Source: Spirochaetales bacterium (lineage in GTDB: Bacteria; Spirochaetota; Spirochaetia; SZUA-6; DRHE01). From it: a stretch of DNA of 43,897 nucleotides. Made by a program: the position numbers and the translations under genes. Of the stretch, positions 34,331-43,539 are shown piece by piece. The first letter of the stretch is position 1. Every line of letters starts with the position of its first letter. The notes under the pieces are model-generated. The model was given only the letters and a program-made list of their open reading frames with translations. It was not told the origin of the DNA and searched no databases. The stretch is from NCBI GenBank assembly GCA_030615505.1, contig JAUWZD010000031.1, forward strand, positions 1-43,897. The letters run 5' to 3'.

Positions 34331-36021
34331 ATAAGATATTTTTCTCTAAAAAGACAATTATAATACTTATACTGTTCCTAGCCATTGTGTTTTCTGCAGC
34401 AGTGGGCTGGTTCATTCTTTTACACAGCAGGCAGACTGCAGAAAATAAAAAAGTATTTAAAGAGCGTTTGGATGAAGCTGATTCGGCAATTTCCCTGGGA
34501 TATACAGACAGGGCATTCAACAGCTTAGAAAAAGCCCTTGAACTCGGCATCAGTGAATATTCTCTGCTGAAAGTACTGAAACGGGCTTTCATCCATGCAG
34601 AGACTGAAAATAGATATGAAAAGCTATATTCTCTCTCAGAAACGGCGCTGGAAAAAATACCAGGCAGTGAGGCATTGCTCTGTATTTTTATCTATTCATC
34701 CCTTCGAGCCGGCCACCCGGTAATGATGAAGCAGAAGATTAAAGATTCATTTAAACAGGAGACACTTCAGTACCTCTGGGCAGAGGCATATTTGAGGGAT
34801 AAAACAGGAATGATGCTTCTTGATCAGAAATTTTCTCCGCACATTAATAGGTTGATTCATTTGAGCAGCCGGAAAAATCCTGCAGATTTAATGGAATTGG
34901 GAGAAGATCTGAAAGATGAGCGCATTTTGCTCGATACAGCCCTTCTATGGATGAAGCGTGGAAAACCTCAAGAAGCATTCGGAATTGTGCTCAAAAATCT
35001 TAAAGACTTAATGTATGATGAAACGGCAGCCTATATTGCCTATGATGCGGGGCAGTTTAATACTGCAATTGAGAGATTTAACGGTTTAATAGAAAGATAT
35101 CCTGATAGAATTGATTTAATTCATCTATCCGGGGATATCAATCTGATCCTTAAAAGGAATCAAGAGGCCAAAAGATATTATCACCGGGTTATTATGAGTG
35201 ATCCAGACTACTCATGGAAACCCTACCTGAATCTGGCCAGACTCTTAGAGGAAGAAAAGGATTTTAAGTCTGCGCATTTTTACAGGCAAAAGGCCCATTC
35301 CATATTCCCGGATGAAAAAAAAGTGATAATCTCTCTGGCAAAGAGCTCTTACATTAGGGGGGATGCGGGAAATGCTGTTAAGATCCTTAATCCTTTTTTA
35401 CAGAAACACCCGGAAGATCTTGACGCAAATATGCTGCTGCTGGAATTAAACAAGGGATCGGCTTCACCGATTGTTTATCAGGCATCGCTCTGGCAAATGC
35501 TAAACCGTTTTCCCGATAATGAGCTTCTATGTAAAACACTCATCACGTATCTGCTGCAATTCAACGATCTTAAGGGATCGAGAATAGCAGTCAATCAATT
35601 TGAACGTGCAACAGGGATGAAAACATACTGGATTCTTCAGTACAGGGGCATTATTGAAGCTTTAGAGGGTAGATACCAGAAGGCAAGCCTCTTTTTTCAG
35701 GAAAGCCTTGAATGCCCGGATATCTGGCAGACTCATTATAATCATGCCGTTGTATTGAAGGAGTTGAGATACCATTCCCGGGCCGTAGAAGAGTTGATGA
35801 CTGCAGAAACTGTTTTATCAACTGTATTGTCTACAGATACTAACAAGAGTGCTCTTGATCAAAATCGATCAGTAATACGATCTAAATTAGGCGAAGTCTT
35901 CTTAGCATTAGATGATACAGCATCTGCAAAAAGAGAGTTAGAGTATGCAGTTGATCTCGATCATGGAAATTTACATGCAAGGCTCCTTTTAAAGAAACTT
36001 GAAGAGCTTCAAAAAAAATGA
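34327..36021 (+). CDS. membrane-anchored TPR protein
   Basis: The 564-residue protein has one N-terminal membrane helix (about 10-32, IIILILFLAIVFSAAVGWFILL) and then a long all-helical region with about ten TPR-like repeats. The clearest are AISLGYTDRAFNSLEKALELG, YPDRIDLIHLSGDINLILKRNQEAKRYYHRVIMSDPD, LARLLEEEKDFKSAHFYRQKA, and LGEVFLALDDTASAKRELEYAVDLDHGN. It probably scaffolds other proteins at the periplasmic face. The TTG start overlaps the nusB stop. It is 39 nt before the bactofilin gene, making a cytoskeletal or envelope partnership possible. Confidence 0.83.
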   Translation: MNKIFFSKKTIIILILFLAIVFSAAVGWFILLHSRQTAENKKVFKERLDEADSAISLGYTDRAFNSLEKALELGISEYSLLKVLKRAFIHAETENRYEKLYSLSETALEKIPGSEALLCIFIYSSLRAGHPVMMKQKIKDSFKQETLQYLWAEAYLRDKTGMMLLDQKFSPHINRLIHLSSRKNPADLMELGEDLKDERILLDTALLWMKRGKPQEAFGIVLKNLKDLMYDETAAYIAYDAGQFNTAIERFNGLIERYPDRIDLIHLSGDINLILKRNQEAKRYYHRVIMSDPDYSWKPYLNLARLLEEEKDFKSAHFYRQKAHSIFPDEKKVIISLAKSSYIRGDAGNAVKILNPFLQKHPEDLDANMLLLELNKGSASPIVYQASLWQMLNRFPDNELLCKTLITYLLQFNDLKGSRIAVNQFERATGMKTYWILQYRGIIEALEGRYQKASLFFQESLECPDIWQTHYNHAVVLKELRYHSRAVEELMTAETVLSTVLSTDTNKSALDQNRSVIRSKLGEVFLALDDTASAKRELEYAVDLDHGNLHARLLLKKLEELQKK

Positions 36022-36060
36022 TACTTTTTCCAGCAAGAAGAATTCTATTAAGGAGATGAT

Positions 36061-36549
36061 ATGGCTGTTAAAAATGATACTTCGAACTGTGTCATTGGTG
36101 AGGGCTCGGTGTTTGAAGGTAGATTTTTTGTGAATGGGTCTATTATGATTGAAGGCAAATTTGAAGGGGATATCAAAACAGACGATCAATTGATTGTTGG
36201 GCCCACCGGTCAGGTTAAAACCGATATTGTAGCTCGAACTGTTACCATTGCGGGCACACTTATTGGAAATATTACTGCTGCAGAAGAAGTACATCTCCTG
36301 CAGACCGGGAAAGTCCTCGGAAACATAAACACGCCCAAACTCACGGTTGAGGAGGGAGTGGTTACGAAAGGAACGGTTACAATAACTGCCGGATCTAAAG
36401 AGTCTGTGGGAAAGATAATAGAGGATTCATTCGGGGATGGAGCGGAAAAGCTGTTCTCATCCATGGGTAAACCAATGGGTAAACCAATGGGTAAACCAAT
36501 TCCAAAGGAAAGGTACAGTGAGGAAAAGCAAAAAGCGTCTGAAACCTAA
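36061..36549 (+). CDS. bactofilin
   Basis: Polymer-forming cytoskeletal protein of the beta-solenoid (bactofilin/DUF583) type. Residues about 10-115 hold the repeated hydrophobic-glycine strand pattern: CVIGEGSVFEGRFFVNGSIMIEGKFEGDI, LIVGPTGQVKTDIVARTVTIAGTLIGNI, TGKVLGNINTPKLTVEEGVVTKG. The tail is basic and proline-containing, with three copies of Met-Gly-Lys-Pro. Bactofilins guide cell-wall synthesis and cell shape, and in helical bacteria influence curvature. AAGGAG lies 6 nt before the ATG. No M23 peptidase partner gene is adjacent, unlike in many bactofilin loci; a TPR protein and methionine aminopeptidase flank it. Confidence 0.93.
   Translation: MAVKNDTSNCVIGEGSVFEGRFFVNGSIMIEGKFEGDIKTDDQLIVGPTGQVKTDIVARTVTIAGTLIGNITAAEEVHLLQTGKVLGNINTPKLTVEEGVVTKGTVTITAGSKESVGKIIEDSFGDGAEKLFSSMGKPMGKPMGKPIPKERYSEEKQKASET
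36463..36498 (+). repeat. 12-nt tandem repeat, three perfect copies, in the bactofilin gene
   Basis: ATGGGTAAACCA occurs three times in a row (36463-36474, 36475-36486, 36487-36498), encoding Met-Gly-Lys-Pro three times in the bactofilin tail. Copy-number change would keep the frame and alter tail length. Confidence 0.95.
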
Positions 36550-36552
36550 AGC

Positions 36553-37326
36553 ATGATAAAATTGAAAAATTCAGATGAAATAGAAAAAATAAGGGATTCC
36601 AGCTTTATACTCATTGAGACTTTCCAGGGGCTTAAAGAATTGGTTCGGGAAGGTATAACCACCCGGGAACTGAATGCGTTTGCCAGAGGCTTTATTGAGA
36701 AGAGGGGAGCCAAACCGTGGTTTTTAGGCTATTTGAATTATCCGGCTTCAATATGTGTGTCTATTAATGAAGAGGTGATCCACGGCATTCCAGGGAAGAG
36801 AAAGCTGAAAAAGGGTGACATCGTGAGTCTGGATCTGGGAGTCAATCTAAAAGAGTATTACAGCGATGCAGCTGTCACACTTCCTGTTGGGAAAATTTCT
36901 AAAGAGAGAGAGAAATTGCTTTCTGTGACAGAAGAATGCTTGCATCGCGGCATCAGTCAGGCAGTCATCGGCAATCGAATTAGCCATATTTCTAAAGCGA
37001 TCTATTTTCATGCTCAGAAAAACGGAATGGATGTGGTTCGGCAATACTGCGGCCATGGAGTCGGATTTTCACCTCACGAGGATCCTCAAGTACCTAATTA
37101 TGTCAGTTCAGGACCAAATCCCAGACTGAAAGCGGGCATGGTGTTGGCTTTAGAACCTATGATTAATACGGGAACGTGGGAAGTAAAGGTATTGGAAGAC
37201 CAGTGGACTGTGGTCACTACTGACAGGAAGGATTCAGCTCATTTTGAGCATACTATTGTCATTCATAAAGATAGAACCGAAATTCTCACCTCTTTAAATT
37301 CCCACAGGAGTATATTTTGCAAATGA
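36553..37326 (+). CDS. map: methionine aminopeptidase, type I
   Basis: Removes N-terminal methionine from nascent proteins. The 257 residues have the pita-bread metal ligands: Asp in SLDLGVNLKEYYSDAAVTLPVG (two Asp), His in CGHGVGFSPHEDPQVPNY, Glu in LALEPMI, and the last Glu in AHFEHTIVI. The substrate His is in HGIPGKRKL. No N-terminal zinc or SecC extension, so a short bacterial type Ia form. It starts 3 nt after the bactofilin stop and overlaps the phosphoribosyltransferase start. Confidence 0.96.
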   Translation: MIKLKNSDEIEKIRDSSFILIETFQGLKELVREGITTRELNAFARGFIEKRGAKPWFLGYLNYPASICVSINEEVIHGIPGKRKLKKGDIVSLDLGVNLKEYYSDAAVTLPVGKISKEREKLLSVTEECLHRGISQAVIGNRISHISKAIYFHAQKNGMDVVRQYCGHGVGFSPHEDPQVPNYVSSGPNPRLKAGMVLALEPMINTGTWEVKVLEDQWTVVTTDRKDSAHFEHTIVIHKDRTEILTSLNSHRSIFCK

Positions 37327-37946
37327 AAAAAGAATTTCTTTCCTATCAAACAGTGAGAAATAATGCTATTAAACTGGCTCACAGAATCTATGAGTCTGAT
37401 TTCATCCCCGATGTTATCTATGTCTCTTTAAGAGGTGGCGCATATCTGGGTAATGTAATTAGTGAATACTTTAAAATGGTCAGGAAAGATGAGCGTCCCG
37501 TATATTATGCGGCAGTTGTCGCCAGATCCTATGTAAACATTAATGTGCAGCAGAGTGTAAAGGTTGAAGGATGGACTTATGATCCTGAATATCTCCGCCA
37601 GGGCGACAGGGTGCTTATTGTTGATGATATATTTGATACGGGCCGCACCATTAATCGTTTAGTTGAAATTATTTTAGAAAAGGGGATTCCCCGTCAGGAT
37701 ATTAAGATTGCCGTACATGATTACAAGATCAGAAAATATTCAAGCAAGAAACTCCAGATTCATCCCGACTTTTACTGCCGGTACCATGAAATTCATTCAA
37801 AAGATGAGGACTTCTGGATCCATTATTCAAGTCACGAACTTGTGGGCTTAAGTGAAGAAGAGAGGGAAAGATACTATTATACAGAAGATGAGGAATTGCG
37901 GTCAGCCCTGGAATTCCTCTATAGTAGCCAATATGAGAAGGTGTAG
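37317..37946 (+). CDS. purine-type phosphoribosyltransferase (COG2236-like)
   Basis: Type I phosphoribosyltransferase, 209 residues. It has VIYVSLRGGAYLGNVISEYF (PPi loop), and the PRPP motif VLIVDDIFDTGRT near 100-112. Its length and N-terminal arrangement fit hypoxanthine/xanthine (Gpt-like, COG2236) enzymes of purine salvage. A C-terminal extension (about 165-209) rich in Glu and Tyr is not part of the core fold. The start TTG 37317 has AGGAG 7 nt upstream; ATG 37323 is a later option at 13 nt. It overlaps map by 10 nt and the giant protein gene by 14 nt. The base specificity cannot be told from sequence. Confidence 0.87.
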   Translation: MQMKKEFLSYQTVRNNAIKLAHRIYESDFIPDVIYVSLRGGAYLGNVISEYFKMVRKDERPVYYAAVVARSYVNINVQQSVKVEGWTYDPEYLRQGDRVLIVDDIFDTGRTINRLVEIILEKGIPRQDIKIAVHDYKIRKYSSKKLQIHPDFYCRYHEIHSKDEDFWIHYSSHELVGLSEEERERYYYTEDEELRSALEFLYSSQYEKV

Positions 37947-40900
37947 CTCAGCATTTTTTATTGTTATACTTCTTTTCATCTGCATTCTTTGCTTCGCCCA
38001 GGGCAGTGGGAAGTCAGTACTGTTCATCTCTCATATATCAGGAAATTACAATAAAGATGTATTTCTTCAGATAGAAACCTTAAAGCCTGGGGTTGATGTC
38101 CGATACTCTTTCAGTGACGTCGCTGAATGGCTTCCATCAGTTCCTTACAGAGAGGCAATCGGATTACAGGCATTACCCGGTGAAGAACGAGAATACCGCT
38201 TGAAAATATTTGCATTTCACGGGAGAAAGATTATAGAAGAGCGGCTTTTGACTTTTAGTATTGATAGAAAAAAACCGGTTCCCCCTGAGTCAAACATTGT
38301 TGAGGATCATACTCCTGAAGAGATAGAGTTTCGTTTTACAGCAGGAAGAGGAGATAGAGTTATCTATTCTCTGAACAGTTCTGTTCATGAGAATCCCCTG
38401 GTCTGGGACGGATCAACCCTGGTATTATCGGCACAGGATGAAATTTTAGCTGAATATTTTATTCAATCATACTCAGAAGACAGGGCGGGAAATAAAAGCA
38501 GAATAAAAAGGTATTCGAAGATTCTTTACAAATGTAATCCGGATATGGAAGTCTTAAGTCCTGTTGCAGGAAGCTTTGCCAACTGGCAGATGCTTTATAT
38601 CCGAAGCAGGGATATGAAATGGATCAGGTATACTTTGGATGGCAGCGATCCGGTAGACAGAGGCAGGCTCTACACCGGTCCTCAGCTATTAAAATTTAAC
38701 GGAGATCTTCGACTAAGGGTTGTCGGGTTACCTAAAGGGAAAGATAAAAAATTCATACAGAAAAGCATCAATTTTGAGGTCATACCGGAAAACAGGCCCA
38801 GTATTTTAACAGATACTGAAAGCGGTATTTATAAAAGAAGTTTAAGAATAAAAATAACCCCTTTCGCTGATGTTTCAGTTTTTTATTCACTCATAGAAAA
38901 AACTCCCGATGAATATGATCTACCTGTTCCGCGAATATTATCCCTGGATTCAATACCCTCCGCCGGAAAGCTCAATGTCCTTCGCTTGAGAGCATTAAAC
39001 TCCAATGGAGAATGGGAGAGGGAATACCGCTATTTTTATCTGATAGACCGAAAAAAACCACAGGCTCCGAAAATTATTATTAGGGATCCCCCCCCCTTAA
39101 ATGGCTATGCATCTTCAGGTAGTTCAACGATTGAGATCTTAGAGTATTCTGATTCCACGATTTATTACACCCTGGATGGGAGCCAGCCCAATGCATCCTC
39201 ATTGCTCTATAAAAAGCTGTTTTCCATTAGCCCTAAGCTGGCTATTAACGGGAACATGCTTATTAGAGCAGTCGCCATAGGTCCTTCAGGGATAGGCAGC
39301 GATACGTCAGAATTAAAAATAAAATTTGATACGGAACCTCCAAAATTTCCGGAAGTCAGTCTATCATCCAGCAGCCCGAGCAATAAGCCGGTTGTAATAA
39401 AAATAAAGGCCTTCGATGATTACCAGGCCCTTTATGAGGTATCCACAGACAGCAATGAGCCCCCGGCAATTACTGAAAACTCAGCCGCTGTTAATGATGA
39501 GCTGATTTTGTCAATCCCATATGGTTTAGAGAAAATTTTTAATTTCAGATTTGCATCTGTAGATGCAGCCGGAAATATATCTGAGGCTGAAGACATAATC
39601 TCCGTTCACTTAGACAGATTACCGCCAGGCTGTCCTAAATTAATGCCCGAAACCGACCCGGGAATGTATGACCATAGTATTAAACTTTCTTTTACCAGCA
39701 GTGCAAAAATTTTCTACGAAATCAGCCAGGATGACAGACGCCCTTTAGATCCTTCTGTAAAATCCCCGGTACTCAAAGATAAAATTGAGCTGAACGGAGT
39801 TCATAACAATATCAGCCACTATTTTATCAAGCTTCTCTGCCAGGATGATGTTGGGAATTTAAGTGAGGTGTACGGCCCCTTTCACTATATCATTGACTTA
39901 AGAAAGCCTCAGTCTCCGGAAATCTCCGAACTGGACGATTCAGGGCCGGGTGAATCAAGGCGAAATAAGTCAGGGTTTGATACATCTGGGTTTGATACGT
40001 CTGGGTTTGATAGAAGAAAATTGTACAATATCCCGGTAGTTAATATAAGCTTTAAGGAAATCCAAACACCTATTTTCTATACCATGAGCAGTGACGGTAC
40101 AGAGCCGCCGGATCCGGATAAAAACTCAACAAGGCTTCCAGGCAATAGTATTGATTTTAAAGGGGTTGATGAACAAGAAAAGCATTTCTGGCTCAAGATA
40201 ATAACCTATTCATCAGATCTGGAGCGAAAGGGAGATATTAAATCTTCCCGATTTACTATCGATCTCAAACCTCCTGATTATCCCAATATTGAGGGCGTAG
40301 TTGAAGGTAAAAGGTATAATAATCCGGTTACAGTTAGCATAAAACCTGCGGATCCGGAAGATAGGGTTTATATCAGTTATACTACATCAGATTCGAATCT
40401 GATTGATCCGGTTAAATACGGGGAACAGTATAAAAAAGCTCTTAATTTTGATGTGGAGGAGGGTGAAGAGACCAGGATCCTTTTAAGGGCGGCTGCTGTG
40501 GATAGGGCCGGTAATCGCACACCCGGCGATCAATATATCAGTTTCATCCTGGATAGAAAACCTCCAAATGATCCTGAAGCTGCTGTATCTCCTATAAACG
40601 GTCTGTCTAATGAAGCAGCAACGATTTCACTCCGGTCGGACGGAGGCAGAATCTATTATGAGATGAGCGATGACGGTAGTATGCCGTTACTCCCGGATAT
40701 TGAATCTGCAGTATATCAGTCTCCTTTAGTTCTTACAGGGAAATTGAATCAGGAAATCACTTATAAGATCTGTGCCAGGGTATTTGATGATCTGGGTAAT
40801 GCCAGCTCCGGACACCGGGTTTATACTGTCACAGTTGATCGAAAAGCGCCCGCCTTCCCTGAAAATCCTACTGTTGAGCTAAATGGACCTGAACACAGCA

Positions 40901-43257
40901 ACAGATATCTGATAAGCTGGATGAATCCAAATGGCCATCGCATATACTACCGAATATTTCAATCCCTTTCCCAAATTGGTGATTTTAAGCTTTACGAATC
41001 ACCCTTCAATATTGAACTCAAAGCTTCAAGGACAAAGATCGAATTCTTCAAGGAGAATCAATCCGGCAATCGGAGCAAGTCAGTAACCTTTACTCTACCG
41101 TCAATTAAGAACAGACTTGAAAAACCAAAAATCAGCGGCATCTTGAATGGGCAAAGCTATAATCGCGTCGTAAACATACTGTTATCTGCCGGAGAGGGTA
41201 GGGTGCGCTACGAATTGAGCACGGACGGCACTGAGCCCCCGCCTGTTTCAGCATCATCAGCGATTGCAAATCGAGTTATCAGGCTTGATACTGCAGAAGG
41301 AGAAACCCTGAATTTCAGGATTCGCGCTCGAGCTTTTGGCAGTAAGCATACTGATATTCCATCGGAGGAAGTAACAGTGAGCTGTGTTATTGACAGGACC
41401 CCTCCGGAAACACCGGTACTGGATGGAGCAGTTCATAATGGTTATTATCATGAAGCACGGCGGCTGAGGCTTCTCTCGTCCGAAGGCAAAATCCACTACA
41501 CAATAATCAAGGCGGATAGAAAGCCTTCTATCCCTGATCCTGAGATCTTTAAGGCATATGAGCAAGAAATAATCCTGGATACGGAAACAGGGGGCAGTGA
41601 TACATTCTGGATAGCAGCTTATACAATTGATGAAGCGGGTAATAGAAGTCATAACACCAGGATATGGACAATTACCATTGATAAAAAAACCATATTTGTT
41701 TCATCTCAGGGTAACGATCTTTATGAGGGTACCCGCAGCAGGCCCTTTAAAACCCTTAGAAGAGCTATTTCCTATTCCATTGAGAACGGCAGAAAAATTA
41801 TCCACTGTGCCTTGGGGGAATATTATCTAGAACGGACTTTGGAACTTTCACACGCATTGACTCTCAAAGGCGGATTCAGTCCGGAAACATGGCAGAGAGA
41901 GGGTTTTGAACAGAGATCTATATTTAAAACAGGTAAATATTTCCCCAAAGGAAGTTCATTGATCGAGATGATCAATGGTCAAATACACCTGGACGGATTC
42001 GAATTTCAGGATTCTAAAGGCCTGTGTTCTGTATTAATTATTGTGAGCGGTGGTGATTCTGTAGTCAGTTCTTCGAAGATCGACCTCGGCAGCCGGCATC
42101 AGGGGTTTGGAGTTCTTTTAAGAGGCGGGTCTTTAAAGCTATTTGACAGTCAATTCAAAGCTGACAGTGTTTCCAAAGGCTCCCTCCTTTTGGCAAATGG
42201 TGGGCAGCTTGAGGTTGTTTCCTGTGAGTTTTTGGGTCCGCACGTTTCGGATAATTTCAAAGCAGTACTCCTTGAGAATATGCAGGAATGCAGGTTTATA
42301 AATATTAATCTCAATCCGGGCAGGGGAAATCGTATTACAGGCATTTCAATATACAACAGCGATCTCAGCTTAATGGGCAGTAAAATCAGCACAGGACGTG
42401 GAAATGATCTGGGCGTAGCAGTTGAGCTTAAGAACGCAAGATTTTCCATGATTGACTGTATTGTAGAAGGGGATGACAACGGCAACTATTCTACAGCCGT
42501 GCTTGCAGACAACTCGGACCTCTCAATCTCTAAGAGCAGGATTAAGGCATCCGCGAAATATGGGGCAGCCGGTCTGTTTATAAAGAAGGGCAAAGTTAAC
42601 TTAACCCGATCGCGGATCACGAGTACTCATACTGAAGAGTTCCTCTATCTCGTGGAAATTCATGAGGCAAATGGATATTTCGCCAATAATTTTCTTACAG
42701 GATCGGAGTCTGGCCAGGCAGTCTGTGCCCTGCTTGCAGATACCCAGGCGGACTGGTACAACAATACCCTTATTGGAGGCACAGGCAGCAACCTGACTAT
42801 TGGATTTATGATCAAGGGCAATACTAAGACCAGGCTGATTAATAATATTATCTTAAGAAAGGGAGAGGAGACAGGCACAGCAATTCACATGAAAGGGCCG
42901 GATGCTCTCAATACGGAATTGATAGCAAACAATGTGAACGGCTGGAGCACTATTTTAAAAATTAATTCCTCCGTTATTTATCATTCTGATCAAATACAAT
43001 TACTGAATCAGCATGACGGAGATATCTTCGGTGGAAATTATCACAAGAATATCAGTGAACAGTATTTGAAAACTTTTAAAAGCCAAGATCCGAAGCAATA
43101 CCATCTAAGTCCCATTTCCGAGTGTGTGAATGCCGGAGTTGATTTAGGTAAATCATATTATAACGGACCTGTAATAGATCTGGATGGACAGAAGAGGCCG
43201 GCTCCTTTAATCGGTATAAAGCCGGTCTATGATATCGGTGCCGATGAAGTGTATTAG
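37933..43257 (+). CDS. giant exported protein: chitobiase-C-like repeats plus parallel beta-helix
   Basis: The 1774-residue protein begins with a signal peptide (cleavage likely after LCFA, residue 22). Residues about 25-1250 carry about 13 divergent repeats of roughly 95 residues. Each has a core such as IYYTLDGSQPNASSLLY, VRYELSTDGTEPPP, IFYEISQDDRRPLDP, or WIRYTLDGSDPVD, and a link like FILDRKPPNDP. This is the pattern of the chitobiase/beta-hexosaminidase C-terminal-like (CHB_HEX_C_1) fold. From about 1253 a DUF1565-type beta-helix begins (IFVSSQGNDLYEGTRSRPFKTLRRAI), continues to about 1700, and ends with the common DIGADE motif. No membrane anchor or catalytic motif is seen, so a surface or secreted binding protein is likely. 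The frame is open back to 37852, but ATG 37933 sets the signal peptide. Confidence 0.8.
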   Translation: MRRCSSAFFIVILLFICILCFAQGSGKSVLFISHISGNYNKDVFLQIETLKPGVDVRYSFSDVAEWLPSVPYREAIGLQALPGEEREYRLKIFAFHGRKIIEERLLTFSIDRKKPVPPESNIVEDHTPEEIEFRFTAGRGDRVIYSLNSSVHENPLVWDGSTLVLSAQDEILAEYFIQSYSEDRAGNKSRIKRYSKILYKCNPDMEVLSPVAGSFANWQMLYIRSRDMKWIRYTLDGSDPVDRGRLYTGPQLLKFNGDLRLRVVGLPKGKDKKFIQKSINFEVIPENRPSILTDTESGIYKRSLRIKITPFADVSVFYSLIEKTPDEYDLPVPRILSLDSIPSAGKLNVLRLRALNSNGEWEREYRYFYLIDRKKPQAPKIIIRDPPPLNGYASSGSSTIEILEYSDSTIYYTLDGSQPNASSLLYKKLFSISPKLAINGNMLIRAVAIGPSGIGSDTSELKIKFDTEPPKFPEVSLSSSSPSNKPVVIKIKAFDDYQALYEVSTDSNEPPAITENSAAVNDELILSIPYGLEKIFNFRFASVDAAGNISEAEDIISVHLDRLPPGCPKLMPETDPGMYDHSIKLSFTSSAKIFYEISQDDRRPLDPSVKSPVLKDKIELNGVHNNISHYFIKLLCQDDVGNLSEVYGPFHYIIDLRKPQSPEISELDDSGPGESRRNKSGFDTSGFDTSGFDRRKLYNIPVVNISFKEIQTPIFYTMSSDGTEPPDPDKNSTRLPGNSIDFKGVDEQEKHFWLKIITYSSDLERKGDIKSSRFTIDLKPPDYPNIEGVVEGKRYNNPVTVSIKPADPEDRVYISYTTSDSNLIDPVKYGEQYKKALNFDVEEGEETRILLRAAAVDRAGNRTPGDQYISFILDRKPPNDPEAAVSPINGLSNEAATISLRSDGGRIYYEMSDDGSMPLLPDIESAVYQSPLVLTGKLNQEITYKICARVFDDLGNASSGHRVYTVTVDRKAPAFPENPTVELNGPEHSNRYLISWMNPNGHRIYYRIFQSLSQIGDFKLYESPFNIELKASRTKIEFFKENQSGNRSKSVTFTLPSIKNRLEKPKISGILNGQSYNRVVNILLSAGEGRVRYELSTDGTEPPPVSASSAIANRVIRLDTAEGETLNFRIRARAFGSKHTDIPSEEVTVSCVIDRTPPETPVLDGAVHNGYYHEARRLRLLSSEGKIHYTIIKADRKPSIPDPEIFKAYEQEIILDTETGGSDTFWIAAYTIDEAGNRSHNTRIWTITIDKKTIFVSSQGNDLYEGTRSRPFKTLRRAISYSIENGRKIIHCALGEYYLERTLELSHALTLKGGFSPETWQREGFEQRSIFKTGKYFPKGSSLIEMINGQIHLDGFEFQDSKGLCSVLIIVSGGDSVVSSSKIDLGSRHQGFGVLLRGGSLKLFDSQFKADSVSKGSLLLANGGQLEVVSCEFLGPHVSDNFKAVLLENMQECRFININLNPGRGNRITGISIYNSDLSLMGSKISTGRGNDLGVAVELKNARFSMIDCIVEGDDNGNYSTAVLADNSDLSISKSRIKASAKYGAAGLFIKKGKVNLTRSRITSTHTEEFLYLVEIHEANGYFANNFLTGSESGQAVCALLADTQADWYNNTLIGGTGSNLTIGFMIKGNTKTRLINNIILRKGEETGTAIHMKGPDALNTELIANNVNGWSTILKINSSVIYHSDQIQLLNQHDGDIFGGNYHKNISEQYLKTFKSQDPKQYHLSPISECVNAGVDLGKSYYNGPVIDLDGQKRPAPLIGIKPVYDIGADEVY
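39970..40014 (+). repeat. 15-nt tandem repeat, three near-perfect copies
   Basis: Units at 39970-39984, 39985-39999 and 40000-40014, each of the form TC(A/T)GGGTTTGATA plus two variable bases, encode Ser-Gly-Phe-Asp-(Thr/Arg) three times. It lies in a linker between two chitobiase-like repeats of the giant protein. Confidence 0.9.
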
Positions 43258-43275
43258 GGAGAGGAAAAGACCCTT

Positions 43276-43539
43276 ATGCTTGATGCACCAAAACAAAACT
43301 GGCAGCTATACGAAAAATTGCGTAGGAGATATCAACAAGGGGCAAGAAACTTATCTCCTTCACAGTCATTCAGCATCTTCCAGGACCTTTGGTCCCTTAC
43401 CTACGGCAGGATGATGTCAAGTGAAATTAAAGAGCACATCGCTCAGATACGCTGGGAAGAAAAACTTGCTATACGAAGGAAGATTGTGAAGGCTTTTAAA
43501 AAATTAGACGAGATGAGAAATGGACGGTCCTGTTTTTAA
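43276..43539 (+). CDS. small charged helical protein upstream of a nucleotidyltransferase
   Basis: I do not recognise this 87-residue protein. It is nearly all helical and charged (KLRRRYQQGARNLSPSQSF, SSEIKEHIAQIRWEEKLAIRRKIVKAF). An AGAGGA-type ribosome-binding site lies 10-12 nt before ATG 43276. It starts 18 nt after the giant protein gene and overlaps a nucleotidyltransferase gene by 20 nt. A small helical gene overlapping a minimal nucleotidyltransferase resembles MNT-type or AbiEii-type toxin-antitoxin arrangements, so it may be a regulatory partner or antitoxin. That role is inferred from context only. Confidence 0.6.
   Translation: MLDAPKQNWQLYEKLRRRYQQGARNLSPSQSFSIFQDLWSLTYGRMMSSEIKEHIAQIRWEEKLAIRRKIVKAFKKLDEMRNGRSCF

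Noticed and set aside
28544..36034. A shared 14-mer (ATACTTTTTCCAGC) at 28544-28557 and 36021-36034
   Set aside because: In a window of about 44 kb, several chance 14-mer pairs are expected, and the flanks do not match. Not evidence of a dispersed repeat.
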